Source: Oidiodendron maius Zn (Eukaryota > Ascomycota > Leotiomycetes > Myxotrichaceae). Taken from it: a stretch of DNA of 64,000 nucleotides. Below are positions 31,883-44,829 of the stretch, piece by piece (the stretch's first letter is position 1; every line of letters starts with the position of its first letter). Location of the stretch: contig KN832871.1 of NCBI GenBank assembly GCA_000827325.1, positions 930,001-994,000 of the forward strand, written 5' to 3'. Both the position numbers and the translations under genes were made by a program. The notes under the pieces are model-generated. The model was not told the DNA's origin and did not search any database. It saw only the letters and a list, made by a program, of their open reading frames with translations.

Positions 31883-34800
31883 CTAGTGCTTCTTTCCTAA
31901 TGATTGCAGGCTGACAAGCTCGTTGTATCTGCCGCCCTTCTTCATTAATTCATTATGGTCACCACTCTCCACAATGACACCCTGGTCGAAGACGTAAATA
32001 ATATCCGCCTTCTGGATAGTACTTAATCGATGGGCGACCGCAATTGTCGTTCGCCCCTTTGCGGCTTTATCAAGTGCTGCTTGTACCACGTGTTCGCTCT
32101 CACTGTCCAAGGCACTCGTCGCCTCATCTAGGAGAAGGATCTTGGGATCACGGAGTAAGGCACGCGCGATTGCGATTCGTTGCTTTTGTCCACCAGACAA
32201 CATAGATCCTTTGCTTCCGACGATGGTATTGAAGCCATCAGGCAACGACATAATAAAGTCATAGATGTTAGCTTCGCGACATGCGAACTCAATTTCAGAG
32301 TCAGGCACGTCTTCACGGTCTGCACCTAGTAGTACGTTTTCTCGGATCGTACCCTGGTATAGGGTTGGTTCCTGTGAGACCAATGCGATATAAGACCGGT
32401 ATTCGTTGATATTTAGGCTGGAAATTTCCTTGCCATCAACATAGATGCCGCCAGCAAGAGGGTCGTAGAAACGTTCAAGCAGGGCGATCGTGGTGGATTT
32501 CCCACACCCGGAAGCACCTACTAGAGCGATGAATTGTCCTGGCTTAACGGTCAAGTTCAGCCCTCGAAGCACGGGTTGCTCGGGTCGGGTCGGATAACGG
32601 AAATGCACGTCGCGGAACTCGACAGTGCCATCGACAGTCTCGACAGGTGCACCATCAGATGACCAAGTATCGATGGAGGGTTTGAGATCGAAGAGCGTTT
32701 TGAGTTCCTGTGCGGCATGTTTCGCTTTGCCCATATCGGCTAACTAATTGTTAATTGGAGGACGTGAGTTGGATGGAGGAGAGACATACGAGCAAAGGAG
32801 AAAATGGTCCCAGCAGATTGGGCACCGAAAATAATCGAGGAGTAGCAGACAAAGAACTGGAAAAGTGTGTATTCGTGATCAGCAATACGATTTCCTCCAT
32901 ACCTGTAATAGTTAGCACATTGTTCCATAACTTTTGACAAGCTTTACTAACCAGAATCCAAGAGCTATGCAGAGGAACATTAGGGACTGCGAAGCAGCAT
33001 AGAGTAGAGACGATCTCAGTACAGAATGCAAACTGGTTTTTTCTTGCGAGTTAAGAGCATCCGTGTAGTGCTTAAGGACGTCATTCTCTCTTGTCAGAGA
33101 CGCGACAGTCCGAATAGCACTCGTCGCCTCGCAAGCATAACTAGCGCTGCTTTCGTACGCCTTTTTCGCTCTCTGCTGGAATTGAGCCAACAACCAGAAG
33201 CGGAAGAACCCGCAACCCAACAGTACTGGGATGGTGGAAATGCAGACCAGCGCCAGCTTCCATGCGATAGCCAGAGACAGTACCATAGCGGCAATGAGCG
33301 TAGTGAGAACTGTAAGAATTGTTCCAAGCGTGACTCCAGAGAGGCCGGCAACGTGCGTAGTCTGAGTGCTGAGGAATGAGGTCAAGGCACCTGCAGTGTT
33401 CTCTTCTCGGTCAAAGTACGCGATATCCTGGCGAAGCATTGTCCTAAAGGCACGGTCTCGAACACGGTGGATGAGCCTTTCCGAACAGAAAGCGAAGGCA
33501 ACTCCCTGGGTGCAGAAAGCCAAGAGTTGTACAAATGCAAGCATGAGGTACATCAGGGACCAGAAATCCACATTATGACGAAGGGTGTGGGCGGCTCCTG
33601 GCAAGGGCTGGCCTGTGTTATCAACAAGAGAGGTTGTCAGGGCGATAACTTCCTTTGCGAAGAAGACAGCTTGTGTTGGGTTTCCACCACCACAGATGAT
33701 AGAGAAGATGAGGCCAGTGAGCATCAGAAACCATTCGGTCTTGTTGAATGAGGCAATCAGTTTGATCAGAGTCCAGAGCGTAGCATGCGTTCCAACTGTC
33801 TTGGGTCGATTCTGCAGCGCAATGGAGGATTGCGACTTCTGGCTCGCAGTACGGTCTAGCTTGGTAGCAATGTTCTTGTCATCTGGATCTTCTTCGTATC
33901 CCTCGCTACTTTTGCCTGTGATTTGGCGAGTGAGTTTCTCATCTTCTTTTTCCAAGATTTCCGCTTCCTCTGGAGTCAAGTCTCTCGTGCCAGTAATCTT
34001 CTGCGCTTCCACCAATGAGTAGTATGCACCTTGCTTTGCTAACAATTCATCATGAGTTCCTTGTTCAACAATGCAACCCTCGCTCATAACAACGATGTTA
34101 TCGGCATCCTTGATGGTCGACAGTCGGTGAGCAATGGTAATAGTAGTCCGGCCTGCAGCAGCGATTTCAAGGGCAGCTTGAACAACACCCTCGGATTTCG
34201 TGTCCAGGGCAGACGTGGCCTCGTCTAGCAGCAAGATTTTCGGGTCGCTGACCACCGCTCTGGCAATGGCAATACGTTGTTTCTGACCTCCAGATAGGAG
34301 AAAGCCGCGCTCTCCAACATGTGTCTCGTAGCGTTCCGGAAGAGCCGAAACGAAATCGTGGGCGTTAGCCATTTTAGCTGCTCCGATGACGAGCTCCCGT
34401 TGCCTTTCCTCTGTTTCATTCTCCCATTCTGTTCCAATAAGACCGTGGGCGATGTTCTTGAATATGGTCGTTCCAAAGAGTGTCGGCTCCTGGCTGACGA
34501 GCGATATCTGCTGTCGCAGCCAACGCAAGTTCAATGTGCTAACGTCATGTCCGTCTAATAAAACCTGGCCACCGACAGGGTTGTAGAATCTCTCTACCAA
34601 ACCGACGATGGTGCTTTTCCCAGAGCCTGAGGCTCCAACCAGGGCCGTCTGCTTGCCAGCCGGGACGATCAGGCTCACGCCGTCCATAACTGTGACTTCT
34701 GGTCTAGAAGGGTAGATATGTTTGATATCTCTCAATTCGATCGTGCCTTCAACGTGGTCAAGTTTGATACCTCCGTCGGAAGAAGTGTCGATTGGCGAGA

Positions 34801-36034
34801 TGCGATCAATCGTATTGAAGATCTTAGCAGCAGCGGAGATGGCATTTGTGAACGCTTGCACGTTGGGAGCAACATTCCCGAGCGAGAAGGCACCGATCAT
34901 CACCGACAGAAGGATTGTGAGAATGGAGGCTAATTGGATGTCATTGTCCACCAAAAAACGGCTTCCCATCCAGAAAGCAAGCCCATAGTTGAGGTTTATG
35001 ATCATGAACATGCAACCAACCATGATAGCCAGAGCGAATTTAACCTTGTAGCCATACTTCTCAGCCTCAGCCAAGTGTCTGTCGTATTGACGAGCGAGCT
35101 TATCCTGGGTTCCAAATGCCGTGGCGTTGCGGATGGAGGAAATAACCTCCTCGGCCACAGACCCGCCTAAAGCATACGATTCTATGGATTGTTTGCTGTA
35201 CTTAACAATGAACCTGGAGCCCCCTCCCATCACGACCGTGATGGCAAGCACTGTGGAGGAGAGGATGAGCGTTAATTTCCATGACTTGATGAATCCGATG
35301 ATGAAGGCTGTAATGAATGTCGATACGGCGGTAAGGGTGAGCCCGACCTTCTCGGAAATACCATCTTGTACCAGATTCGTATCTGCAGTTATTCGGGTAG
35401 TGATCTCCCCGGAACCCAGATTATCGAAAAAGCCGATGTTCTGTCTCATGCACGCCTCCAAGTAGTGCGCCCTGATCTTGCCGCTGATATGTTCGCCAGT
35501 GTAGATGAAGCCCACTGTATATATATAGACAGTCACGAATTCAGCTATGCCCAGATATACAAAGTATAACACCATGTGGGTAATCGTGTGGTTGAATTCA
35601 TCGCGAGTGATATCTTGATGGAAGTACCCATTGAACGTTCCGGTTAAATTACCGAATATGACCGTCATGAGAGGGAGCGCAGCACCAGCTCCGATTGCGC
35701 AGATCGCGCTGATGGCCATAATCAGATAATCGTTCGTTGTCCCATATCGATACAACGTCTTGACACTCGTGCTGACAGCCAGGGTGTCGACCTGCGCTTT
35801 TAATATGCCCTTCTCATCCTCGGGAAGGTGAGCAAATGGATCCTCCACTTTGTCTGCAACCTTTACGATATGTGAGTCTAACTTTTCAACATTTTCTGGC
35901 TTCTCGTTCGGCAAATGCCGTCCAATTTGGTCTTCTATCTTCGGTTTGATGGTCGAAGCGGATTCCTCGGTGGACTCGCCATGGCTAGAGGCGTTGCTTG
36001 CGTCAATCGGCGGCTTCTCGTCGTCGCCTGCCAT
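31883..36034 (-). CDS. Full-size ABC-B (MDR1/P-glycoprotein type) multidrug transporter
   Basis: Three exons on the minus strand, 36034-32952, 32902-32790 and 32739-31883, give 1350 residues. The order is TMD1-NBD1-TMD2-NBD2. After a charged cytosolic N-terminus (DPFAHLPEDEK) comes TMD1 (about 100-400), starting TLYRYGTTNDYLIMAISAIC. NBD1 has Walker A GASGSGKST, signature LLSGGQKQRIAIARA and LLLDEATSALD. A linker and TMD2 (LWTLIKLIASFNKTEWFLML) follow. NBD2 has GASGCGKST, MLSGGQKQRIAIARA and LLLDEATSALDSES. The splices restore LGFWYGG and FSFAPDMGKAK. Such pumps sit in the plasma membrane and export hydrophobic drugs, toxins or, in yeast Ste6, pheromone. Similarity of the N-terminus to Aspergillus Mdr1-type proteins favours a general efflux role, but the substrate is unknown. 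Both ATP sites look intact. Confidence 0.95.
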
Positions 36035-38277
36035 AATAGGATGTGCGACAGAGGAGGCGAATGTCCGCGCAGGATGTTAAAGCTCGCGTAACAGTCCTAC
36101 AGATGGTGCACGGTTGATATATATATTGTAAGAGGATAGACGATGGAGGACGGGCGCACAAAAATGTGCTCCTTTGAGTCGCGTTTGTCTCAGTAAACAG
36201 CAACGCAGCTTCTCGTCAAGAGTAGTGCGGGGGACAGCTCACGAGGCACCTCGGCACAGAGAAATATCGAGCAACAGCCCACAGACAGAGAGTTACGGAA
36301 AGGGGAGAAGGAGCGTAAGAAGGTAGAAGGGGAAGAGACAATAAATGGACGGGGGCGAAAGGGGAAAAAAAGAAGAAGTCGTCAACGACAACAGTCACTA
36401 GGCATCGACGGCCAAGATTTATTCAACAGACATAGAGGCAATCGGAAGGTGATTGTCCCGCGAGGCTGCAACTAGGGTGTCGCTGGTAAGTGCAATAGCC
36501 ATCGAACCGTACGGAGGTCAATCTACCCCCGTGCCTCCGGTTGCTAGCCCGCCCCAACCTCATTTTCAGCGCAGGATCGAGTCGCGAATTGCTGCTCGGA
36601 ACGGGAAAGTCGTAGACCCGCCACATGCGAGGGGAGTATTGTACCCTCGGCCCCGCTGGCGCATACCAATCATCGCGGGCACGGATTCCAGCCGTGGTGA
36701 GCTGCATGTTGGGAAGGAAATGTCGCTGAGATGGAATGGTTATTGTCATACCACCCTGACACCCACCGCCGTGCGAAAATGTGAATCACGGCAGGACAAC
36801 GTCTTGTCTGCCTTCCCTACTTCGTACCCTGCTGGCGCGGCCACCTTTTCTGACCCGATGTTTTGCAGACCCGCTTCTGGAAGATTGCCCCGTTGCGTAT
36901 AAATCGTATTCCGCTCTGGCGCTGGGTTGGTAGACTCAAGCGGCGTGACTCGAACTCTATTCCGCGGTCTTATGGTGGCACAGAACGCAAGAACCATACC
37001 GACCAAAAGTCTGAGATGGGCTTTCCTCAGAGCGGACTTAGGAGGTAAACATATCAATGTCCTGATACCTCTGCTTCGCCTATGTAGCATCCTTCGCTCA
37101 TCGCTCGCATGCTCGGACATGCAAAGATCTAACCTCCGCCGTACTTAAACTTCTGTCATTGGATTGTCTCCTCCGCTCGACGTAATACGCGGTTCGCAGA
37201 GGAGTCTGAGCGGTCATTCGGAATCCGAGCGGTAGGATACACCCTCCATAAGAGCATAGAGTTACCAGGCCGGTACGGGGTATCAACTCGCTAGGATTAG
37301 TTATTTGCGCAAATTTCTGCCTGCTGCATCATGGCGATGTACTCGTGATGACTGCATTCTTCCGTAGAGTCTCGAGCCTTCGGCATAAGCTGCGTCGGGG
37401 TTGAGGGAAAGCTTACATGCAGGCGCCTAGAACTCAGGTATCGTCGGGCTGAATAGTTTCTGCATTTCGAGAAGGGATTAAAAATCTAGTCAACCGATTG
37501 ACGACGAATTGCAGGATCAGACATCAAACATCTCTTGACTGTGGTCCATTTTGAAAATCTCTATTTTATTTTATTATGGCGGACTTAAGCTCTTTGGGTA
37601 TAAAATTTCTTGCACGGACGCCTAAATAGAAGGACATTTATTAGTATGATCCAAAGGAAGAACCACCCAGGGCGAATTCCTTTGGTGTGAATCCAGCCGT
37701 GGTCAGTTACTGTGCAACTCTTCGCAATAAACATCCAGGAACGCAGCGAGGTCGTCTAAGACCGGTCGGGACTATCCTGGACTGGATTTCACAAACGTGA
37801 CAGCTATCCGGGATCAAAAATAAATCGCATATTTAATAGGCAAGACTAATGAATTGAGAAGGAGAAATCACTTATTTTCGTCACGCCATTTTGTTTTCTG
37901 GGAGAGGCTTAATATGAAGTTCGCCAAAATGTAAATTCCAGGGCCACTTTATAATCCTCTCTTGCTGCTTTAGTCTCCCACCCACCGCCTTCGCTTCGCA
38001 TCATTCTGGCTGAAGAACATCCAGAGGCAGAGAGATCATCGATGATGGCTAAGACGACAGCTCTTCTTCTTCTCCTAACAAACGGAATTTGGCATCCCTG
38101 AGGCCCCCACTCTCATACGCCAACACTCGTCTCCAATACGTAGGCGAAGAGCGGATTGAAGTAGAATACCGAGGCCAGAACTCATTATCGCAAAACGATT
38201 AAATCTCCCTATGTCCAACGAAGCCATCGGCTGTTGAGCAAAGCACAAGCAGAGGAGAACGCGCTGAAGAGGTTACG
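36035..38277. promoter_or_regulatory. Long divergent promoter region, ABC transporter (-) / ARP8 (+)
   Basis: About 2.2 kb between start codons pointing apart. The ABC side has A-rich purine tracts (about 36297-36380), and a TATATATATT patch (36117-36126) sits about 85 bp upstream of the ABC start. Short open frames around 36.45-37.15 kb overlap on both strands and are not supported. Confidence 0.5.
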
Positions 38278-40694
38278 ATGGTGGGCAAAAAGTCTGGCAA
38301 GGCGCTGCTGCGCGAAGAAGGTATGTGTAACACAGGCTGCCAGAGGAATCTCATTCTAACTTACGACTGGCAGGGCTGGAGCGTACCGACAATGGCATGA
38401 AGCAATCGAGCTGGCCTGAGGTGGCCATGATAAACCAGAAGAACTACTATACGTACGTCTGACCTCTACACTGAGGCATAACTCTCCAATAGCTGTGCCC
38501 AATGCTTCAGAGCGCCTCCAACTTGAGAGCAATATCGCTACTCTTATTTTGTACATACTAATGTTCGCCGTGAAGGGAGTACATGAAGCGCGATGACCAG
38601 ATCCTACCTTTCCGGCTCCAAAATGAGGCGAACCGGGACAAGATGATACGGAACGCTAAAGATAAGGATCGTGCTCTTGCGCGCACAGGAAACACCGATG
38701 TGCCTACACCCACGAACTTTGAGGGAGCTCCGGAAGAGGAGGATGCAGCCGTCAATGATGGCTTTGACCCGTCCAAGACCATCGTCATTCACCCAGGAAG
38801 CCAGAACTTGCGGATTGGCCTGGCAAGCGACGCATTACCCAAATCCATACCCATGTGTCTTGCCGTGAAGTGGGACCAGACTGAGTCTGAGGAGTCTGAG
38901 CCTCTCCCTAAGAGACAGAAACTTGACAGTGCACCGGAGCAGCTATTTGGAGAGGAATTTTCGAAGAAGTTCCAAAAGCTCTCAAATGACTTGAAGATTG
39001 ATATGCGAGCCAACAAGCGGAAAGTTCTCCCAAACTCAAAGGAACTGGTTGTCAACTACAATAGGCGGACCCCTCCTGAGGTGATCCCGGAGCACAATGA
39101 CCCACTCCGAATCGAATGGACAGACGTTAGTGAGGATGACCCGAAAGATCTGTCGACCTGCTTCTCGGGTAGCAAAGCCCTCCGCATCCCAGACGACTCC
39201 AATCCGACATATAAGATTTTCTGGTCAATGCAAAATGGCTGGTTTAATGAGGGCGAGTACATGACCCGTGATCACCTGTTCGATGACTTTGATGCCATAA
39301 TTGAGATGGCCCTGAGAAATGACCTCGATTTGAAGAGTAGTGTTGAATGGGAGCAGTACAGCTGCGTCTTCGTCATCCCGGATCTTTACGATAAGCGCTA
39401 TGTGGAACAAGTTCTTGACATGTGCTTGAAGAGTTTCCAATTCAAGCAAGTGTCCTTCATACAAGAGAGTTTAGCGGCAACCTATGGTGCTGGCTATACT
39501 AGTGCTTGCATTGTCGACGTCGGCGCCCAAAAGACGTCGATATGCTGCGTCGAGGATGGCATGTGCATTGAGGATTCTCGAATCAACCTCAAATACGGCG
39601 GCTATGATGTTACGGAAACTTTTATCAAGATGATGCTCTATGACCACTTTCCATATGCGGACATCAATCTTAAGCGGCGCTACGACTTTCTTCTAGCCGA
39701 AGAGCTGAAGACCAACTTTTGCACGCTGAACCAGGCCGACATATCTGTCCAGCTCTTCAATTTTCACCTCCGTGTGGCCAATCAGCCGACACATAAGTAC
39801 CAATTCAAGACTTATGATGAAGTTATCCTTGCTCCGATGGGATTCTTTGACCCCTCATACTTCGATAACAGCGACAAGTTAGCTGGACGTCGCAAGCTTA
39901 TAGATCGTTCGTATAATGCCTACGACCCGGATATGCCAGATGACCCAACTTCGTCTGCTCAGCTTGCTGTCCTTGCTAGCATCAAGCCAAGCCTCGCTAG
40001 TCTATCCAACGGTGTGTCCATTAACGGTAACGCTGAGATAGCCACTCCACAAAAAGAGAAATCGAATCCCATGAACTTGCTCTCCCGGATAGACGGCGAC
40101 ATAAATGGTACCTCTCACGTAACCTCAGCGGCTGGATCGCCAGCTCCTGAGGGGAGCAGCACTCCTATTCCATCTGGATCCGTCGCCAACGGCGCGAATG
40201 GTGGCTCTCCCGGCCCAAGTGGAAATATGTTCCAATTCGGCAACGGCACTCACAACAGTGGCACCCCCGTTCCTCCTGCAGGGATATTCGTTGATGCGCT
40301 CGCACGCACACAGAAAGAGCTCGCTGTTGAGCGGGACTCTGTACTCCCCATCGCGCCCCTCGACTCCGCGATCAGCATATCGATCACGCACGCGGCCAAA
40401 GGTGACGAGAAGAAGGTGCGCGACTTCTTCGGTGGCATCATGGTCATCGGGGGTGGCGCGAAGACGCCAGGTTTTGGACCCTTCCTTGAGGAGCGCCTCA
40501 AGCTCAAGCGCCCTGATCTCGCAGACAAGATCCTCGTTGGCGTCAGCCCTCGAGAGATGGATGGCCAAGTTGTGGTCTGGAAGGGTGCCAGCGTCTTTGC
40601 ACGAATGACAATGCACGAGTCCTGGGTGGGCCAGGCAGAGTACGAGAGGCTCGGCAGTCGAGTCTTGTATCACAAGGTCTTGTGGCAATATTAA
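38278..40694 (+). CDS. Actin-related protein Arp8, INO80 chromatin remodelling complex
   Basis: Three exons, 38278-38320, 38374-38452 and 38576-40694, give 746 residues. The first two carry the conserved N-terminal helix MVGKKSGKALLREEG...INQKNYYT that continues across the splice as EYMKRDDQILPFRLQNE, typical of Arp8. The actin fold begins at IVIHPGSQNLRIGLASDALPKSIPMCLA. A large Arp8-specific insertion follows (acidic KWDQTESEESEPLPKRQKLDS to LSTCFSGSKALRIP). Then come VFVIPDLYDKRYVEQVLDMCL, SFIQESLAATYGAG, ACIVDVGAQKTSICCVEDG and, after a disordered Ser/Gly/Asn-rich insertion (about 470-590), FFGGIMVIGGGAKTPGFGPFLEERL. With Arp4 and actin, Arp8 forms the nucleosome- and linker-DNA-binding module of INO80, acting in the nucleus. 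The length fits fungal Arp8 proteins. Confidence 0.94.
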
Positions 40695-41515
40695 ATGATG
40701 GCTTTGTACGAAAATGCTTTCAAGGATAAAAAGTGCGAGATTGGCGTTTGGGCTTGCGACTGTACGAGGCTTGATTTTGGGGTCGGAAGTAATAGTTAGA
40801 CTTTTAAAATTCATCTAAAAGGTTTGGCATAGCAAGACGCTGCGCACATGTGGCTGGTCACTACGGTTCATGCCTATATTCTCAAGTTCATATTCAAAAT
40901 GCCAGTAATTCTAGTCGCGGATTGCATTTTCTTTTGCTTGAAAAGCTTCCCGCCATAGCCACTTTTTGGCCCTTGAATTACCTTACCTAATCGACTCATT
41001 CATGGGCAGCATCTACTTATCCTGAATAATATGTTTTATTAGCCAAGCCTTTCTTTCTTTCTGACACCTTCGCTGCTACCCTGATAGTTAGTAAGTTGGA
41101 GTTCAGGCATTATAGAAACACCTGATAGTGACGCGCCAATTGACAAGGCGAGCCAAGTGGATCTCGAGCCTGGGAATGGATGCTACCACCACTTTGCGAA
41201 TAGCATCATTCTCGTATGTCAGCCCATGTCTGTGTCAATTGGACTTGACTGTCTTGCTGATGGGCCAACATAAGTGGTGCGGCCAAAGGTGGATATCGAA
41301 ACTAGCTCAATATTGCGCATCATCAGATATGTTACACCCTCCACATTCCCCACTACGAAAGATGAGTTGCTGTTCCGCGTGTCGTCTTTGAGTCTACATG
41401 AACATTCTTCTTGCGCAGTTCTATGATATAAACCCAACCTATCCATTCTCGTTTGCTTTATATCGAGAAATCCCGCCGCTTGAATTCCTGAACCCCTCCT
41501 ACTTGTCTCTGCGTC
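40695..41515. other. Spacer between ARP8 and Mn-SOD
   Basis: About 820 bp with the ARP8 3' UTR on the left and the SOD promoter on the right. Nothing coding is supported. TATCGAGAAATCCCGCC just upstream of the SOD start is the probable 5' UTR. Confidence 0.55.
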
Positions 41516-42212
41516 ATGGCAACGAAATACACTCTACCTCCATTACCCTATGGATATGATGTAAGTTACTAAAGTGTGGTGCGAGCAAATACTGATACTC
41601 TTCCAGGCATTGGAGCCTGTTATCAGCGCCCAGATCATGACCATTCATCACACCAAGCATCATCAGACCTACATCAATACCCTAAACAATGCCCTGGCAT
41701 CCCAAGCTGTGGCCACAGACAAAAATGATATTGTAAGCCAGATACATCTCCAGAACACGATCAATTTTTCAGCCGGTGGCCACATCAACCACACGCTCTT
41801 CTGGGAGAATCTTGTTCCCGCATCATCGCCCTCCGCTCAAACCCACGTCGCATCAAAGCTCATGGCCGCAATCTCAGCCCGCTGGGGCTCTCTCGAGAAG
41901 TTCCAGGAGAAATTCAACGCGGTACTTCTAGGATTGAAGGGAAGTGGCTGGGGTTGGCTGGTCCAGGATACGGAGAGTGGCAACTTGGAGATTGTGACGA
42001 CGAAGGACCAGGACATAGTGCCTGCAGGCAAGAAGCCGTTGTTAGGGATTGATATGTGGGAGCATGCGTACTATTTGCAGTATTTGAATGACAAGGGAAG
42101 CTACGCAAAGAAGATATGGAACGTGATCAACTGGAAGAAGGTGGAGGAACGCTTTGTTGGCGGGTCTGATTCAGTATTTGGAACTTTGGCTGGATTGAGG
42201 AGTAACATGTGA
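41516..42212 (+). CDS. Manganese superoxide dismutase, probably cytosolic
   Basis: Two exons, 41516-41560 and 41607-42212, give 216 residues. It converts superoxide to oxygen and hydrogen peroxide. The Fe/Mn-SOD fold starts almost at the initiator Met (MATKYTLPPLPYGYDALEPVISAQIM), with no N-terminal presequence. Metal ligands are visible: His29 in TIHHTKHH, His77 in GGHINHTLFW, and Asp and His in GIDMWEHAYYLQY. The GWGWL and LLGIDMWEHAYY boxes favour manganese. Lack of a transit peptide suggests a cytosolic form, like the second Mn-SOD known in Aspergillus. Alternatively an upstream exon could encode a presequence, although the ATG context (TGCGTCATGGC) and a good intron argue against that. 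Confidence 0.93.
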
Positions 42213-43372
42213 GGTAGTCGATGCCGAGATAGTAGATGCCGAGAGGCTAGAATGATATAGCTCTATATCACACACTTGCAGATTTCATGATAAATAGAGA
42301 CACTGGCCTCTGCATGTACACCACGATCAATAAAAAATACGCAACAGCGCTTTGGATGCCTTCACCTTCACAAGGCTGCAATTTGAGTATATGTCGACAC
42401 TTGCCAAAGGTTTAAAATACACACCGACGCGAAGGAAAATGGAACAATAATAAATCCTCGTGAGATGCAAATCTGGGGATAGTCAGGTAGACGGAAACTA
42501 TTTCCGGCTGGAATGTGCTGGCAATGAAAAAGGCTTTCAAAAGCAATACATTAAACAGCAATGCTCTCCACCCCTACCGTTGTAGATAAATCCCCCTACG
42601 TTATTGTCATCGCATATTATGTCGATCACCAATGCCATTGTCTTGCCTGAATCCCTCTCAGCTTTGATTCAGTACCGAGTAAGGCAAGAATTTGCAACAT
42701 TTATGTTTGGGATCGGAGCAATCTTGCTATTGGGGTCAAGGCCATCCGATTAAATCATGACTACGCTAAACAAGCACCGACTATCCCCTGTGTCTCTCAG
42801 AGGCCCACTTTCTTCCTGCCGTAATAAGGGGCTTGACATCTCATCTGCCATTTATTGCCAGTCGAGCGGGACGTTGTCTACGCAGGTTCACTGGTACAGG
42901 CACATCATTCCGGTACTGGGAATAATTAAGATCGACAACTGAAACGAAGTCCCCCCTGACTAGAAATAATGTACAGCCCCACCGTTCCGCCGTGGGAATT
43001 CCGCCCTGCCCCACCGCATATGAGGACTCTTGAGAAAGGGGAGGCCAGGAGACTGCAGGAGAGAGTGCTGGCGAGAGAATCTCATAGTTGTTCGAGAAGC
43101 GTATGTTAGCTACACTTAACTCTTCCCATTAGTTAATAATACATGTTAGAAGACTCAAAATATAGAAGAGTTCCTAACAGCCCTCCATATATGTTTCGTC
43201 TCTCATCAAGGACTGGCATATCTTCTGCCGTAGCCACGGTTCCCAAGTCTAGCATTCTATAGATGTCAAAATTCCCAATCGTTATGCCTAAAACGCCGAA
43301 CGCTGGTGGTATTCTCTACATGCCGAGCATACCCAGCCTCTCTCGAAGAGACCCAGATGGCCCCGTAGTTTT
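42213..43372. other. Convergent spacer between Mn-SOD and GT31 gene
   Basis: About 1.16 kb. No supported coding frame. It contains both 3' UTRs and otherwise unremarkable sequence. Confidence 0.55.
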
Positions 43373-44829
43373 TCAGTGCTGATATGGGAATTCCAATATA
43401 CCGCACGGCTTATGATTCTTGACCCACCGCGCAATACGGGTAGTGTTCCAGTGGCTCTCGTACGTCTTGCCCTCGTCGGGCGGCTTCTGTACGCCCATGA
43501 GGAAGACATTCGTCCCCAACTTGCACTCCCAGCCGTCGAACTTCGACTGCAGGCACTTCTCGTTCTTAGCGCAGAGGTCGGTACACTCCTCGGACGACTT
43601 GACATCTTGGATGGTTTCGCCATCAGCCATGTTGTCCCAGTGCTTTAAGTTTTCCGGGAATTTGTTTGCCTGGACTCCCTTGAAGAGTTCCTCATACGTC
43701 AAAGGCTTCTACAAACTGTTAGCGAGTGCGGGCGTAATGGTTAGGGGATGTGATGAGTTACACGTACACTTTTATCTGCTCTTCGGTCCTCGAATTTCGC
43801 CATCTCTTCCATCTCGTCTACTGATACGTGGTGCATGGTCACGACCGGCTGGCACCAGTGCTCGTCACCGAATGGAATGGTGTTTTGCGACTCCCCATTG
43901 ATCGTAGGCCAGGAATTCATGACTGGCCCTATATTATACTCTTTCAATGCCATGGCGAGCACAAAGTCACCACAGCAATTATTGTGCACCTCCGGATCCC
44001 AACGCGCTGCCGTGCCGTTATGGTCGGCCGCGAACGTGCGCATGGCCTCGCCGGACAATAGGATCCCGCTGCCGCCATGAGCGAAGGGATTGTCGTTGAC
44101 GAAGCTCATCGACCCGAGGAAAAGGTCCTTCTTATTATCTAACCTTTTGAACCACTCGATGAGACTTGGCCATATCACGTAGGTGTCGGCATCAATGTGC
44201 AGGTACCAGTCCATGTCCGGCTGGAGGGCCCACGTCTTCTCGATAATATGCATGTTCTTGTACTTATCGAGGGTCCAGGCAGCCAGATCGTTTGAGCCGG
44301 GAGGGCTCTTCATGGTCTTCAACTGGGAAACAATCTTCTCGGGATCCTTCAGCTCTTGTTGCTTGCGGTAGATGTCGAAGTCAGTATTCCCTTCCTTAAT
44401 CTCGTCGGCGGTCTCATCTAGGGCGTCGAATATCTCGATATCTCCGATCTTCTGCGCCATATCGGAGAATATATACACGTGCGGTGCGCATCGCAAGGTC
44501 GTCCGCAGCTGGATGGGGATCCGCTGCGAGGCCTCCGTAGCACCGGTCTTAACAGTTATCACGACCTTCTCCAGGCCGGTGAAGGGGGCGCACACATCGT
44601 TGCTCTCACTCTCGGGCCGGGGGTTCTCGCTTTCTGGGTTCCACTTCCACTGGTGGAGGCGGGCCTGCTGTGGCAAGTTCGCGCGCAGGTGGAAGAGCGC
44701 AAAAATGACCAGCAAGACAAAGCCAAGTCGGAGGGCAAAGGTCGCAAGGCGTCCCCGAGGGCGGGCGGCCAGCATCAAGATGGCCGGCACGACCTTGGAA
44801 GGCAGCGAGGAGGGGGCTTCATTGATCAT
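43373..44829 (-). CDS. GT31-like glycosyltransferase with Cys-rich (PAN/Apple-like) tail
   Basis: Two exons on the minus strand, 44829-43768 and 43708-43373, give 465 residues. The start at 44829 places a single transmembrane anchor near residues 29-47 (TFALRLGFVLLVIFALFHL), as in Golgi type II enzymes. An in-frame extension to 45105 exists but would bury the anchor. The luminal domain has VITVKTGATEA, LRCAPHVYIFSD, a DxD motif in WYLHIDADTYVIWPSL, FLGSMSFVNDNPFAHGGSGILLS and EVHNNCCGDFVLA. These resemble core-1/fringe-type beta-1,3-galactosyltransferases (GT31), which use UDP-sugars. After the splice the tail SEECTDLCAKNEKCLQSKFDGWECKLG is a PAN/Apple-like cysteine pattern. The donor is GTACGT and the acceptor TTTGTAG. 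Acceptor and product are unknown. Confidence 0.85.
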
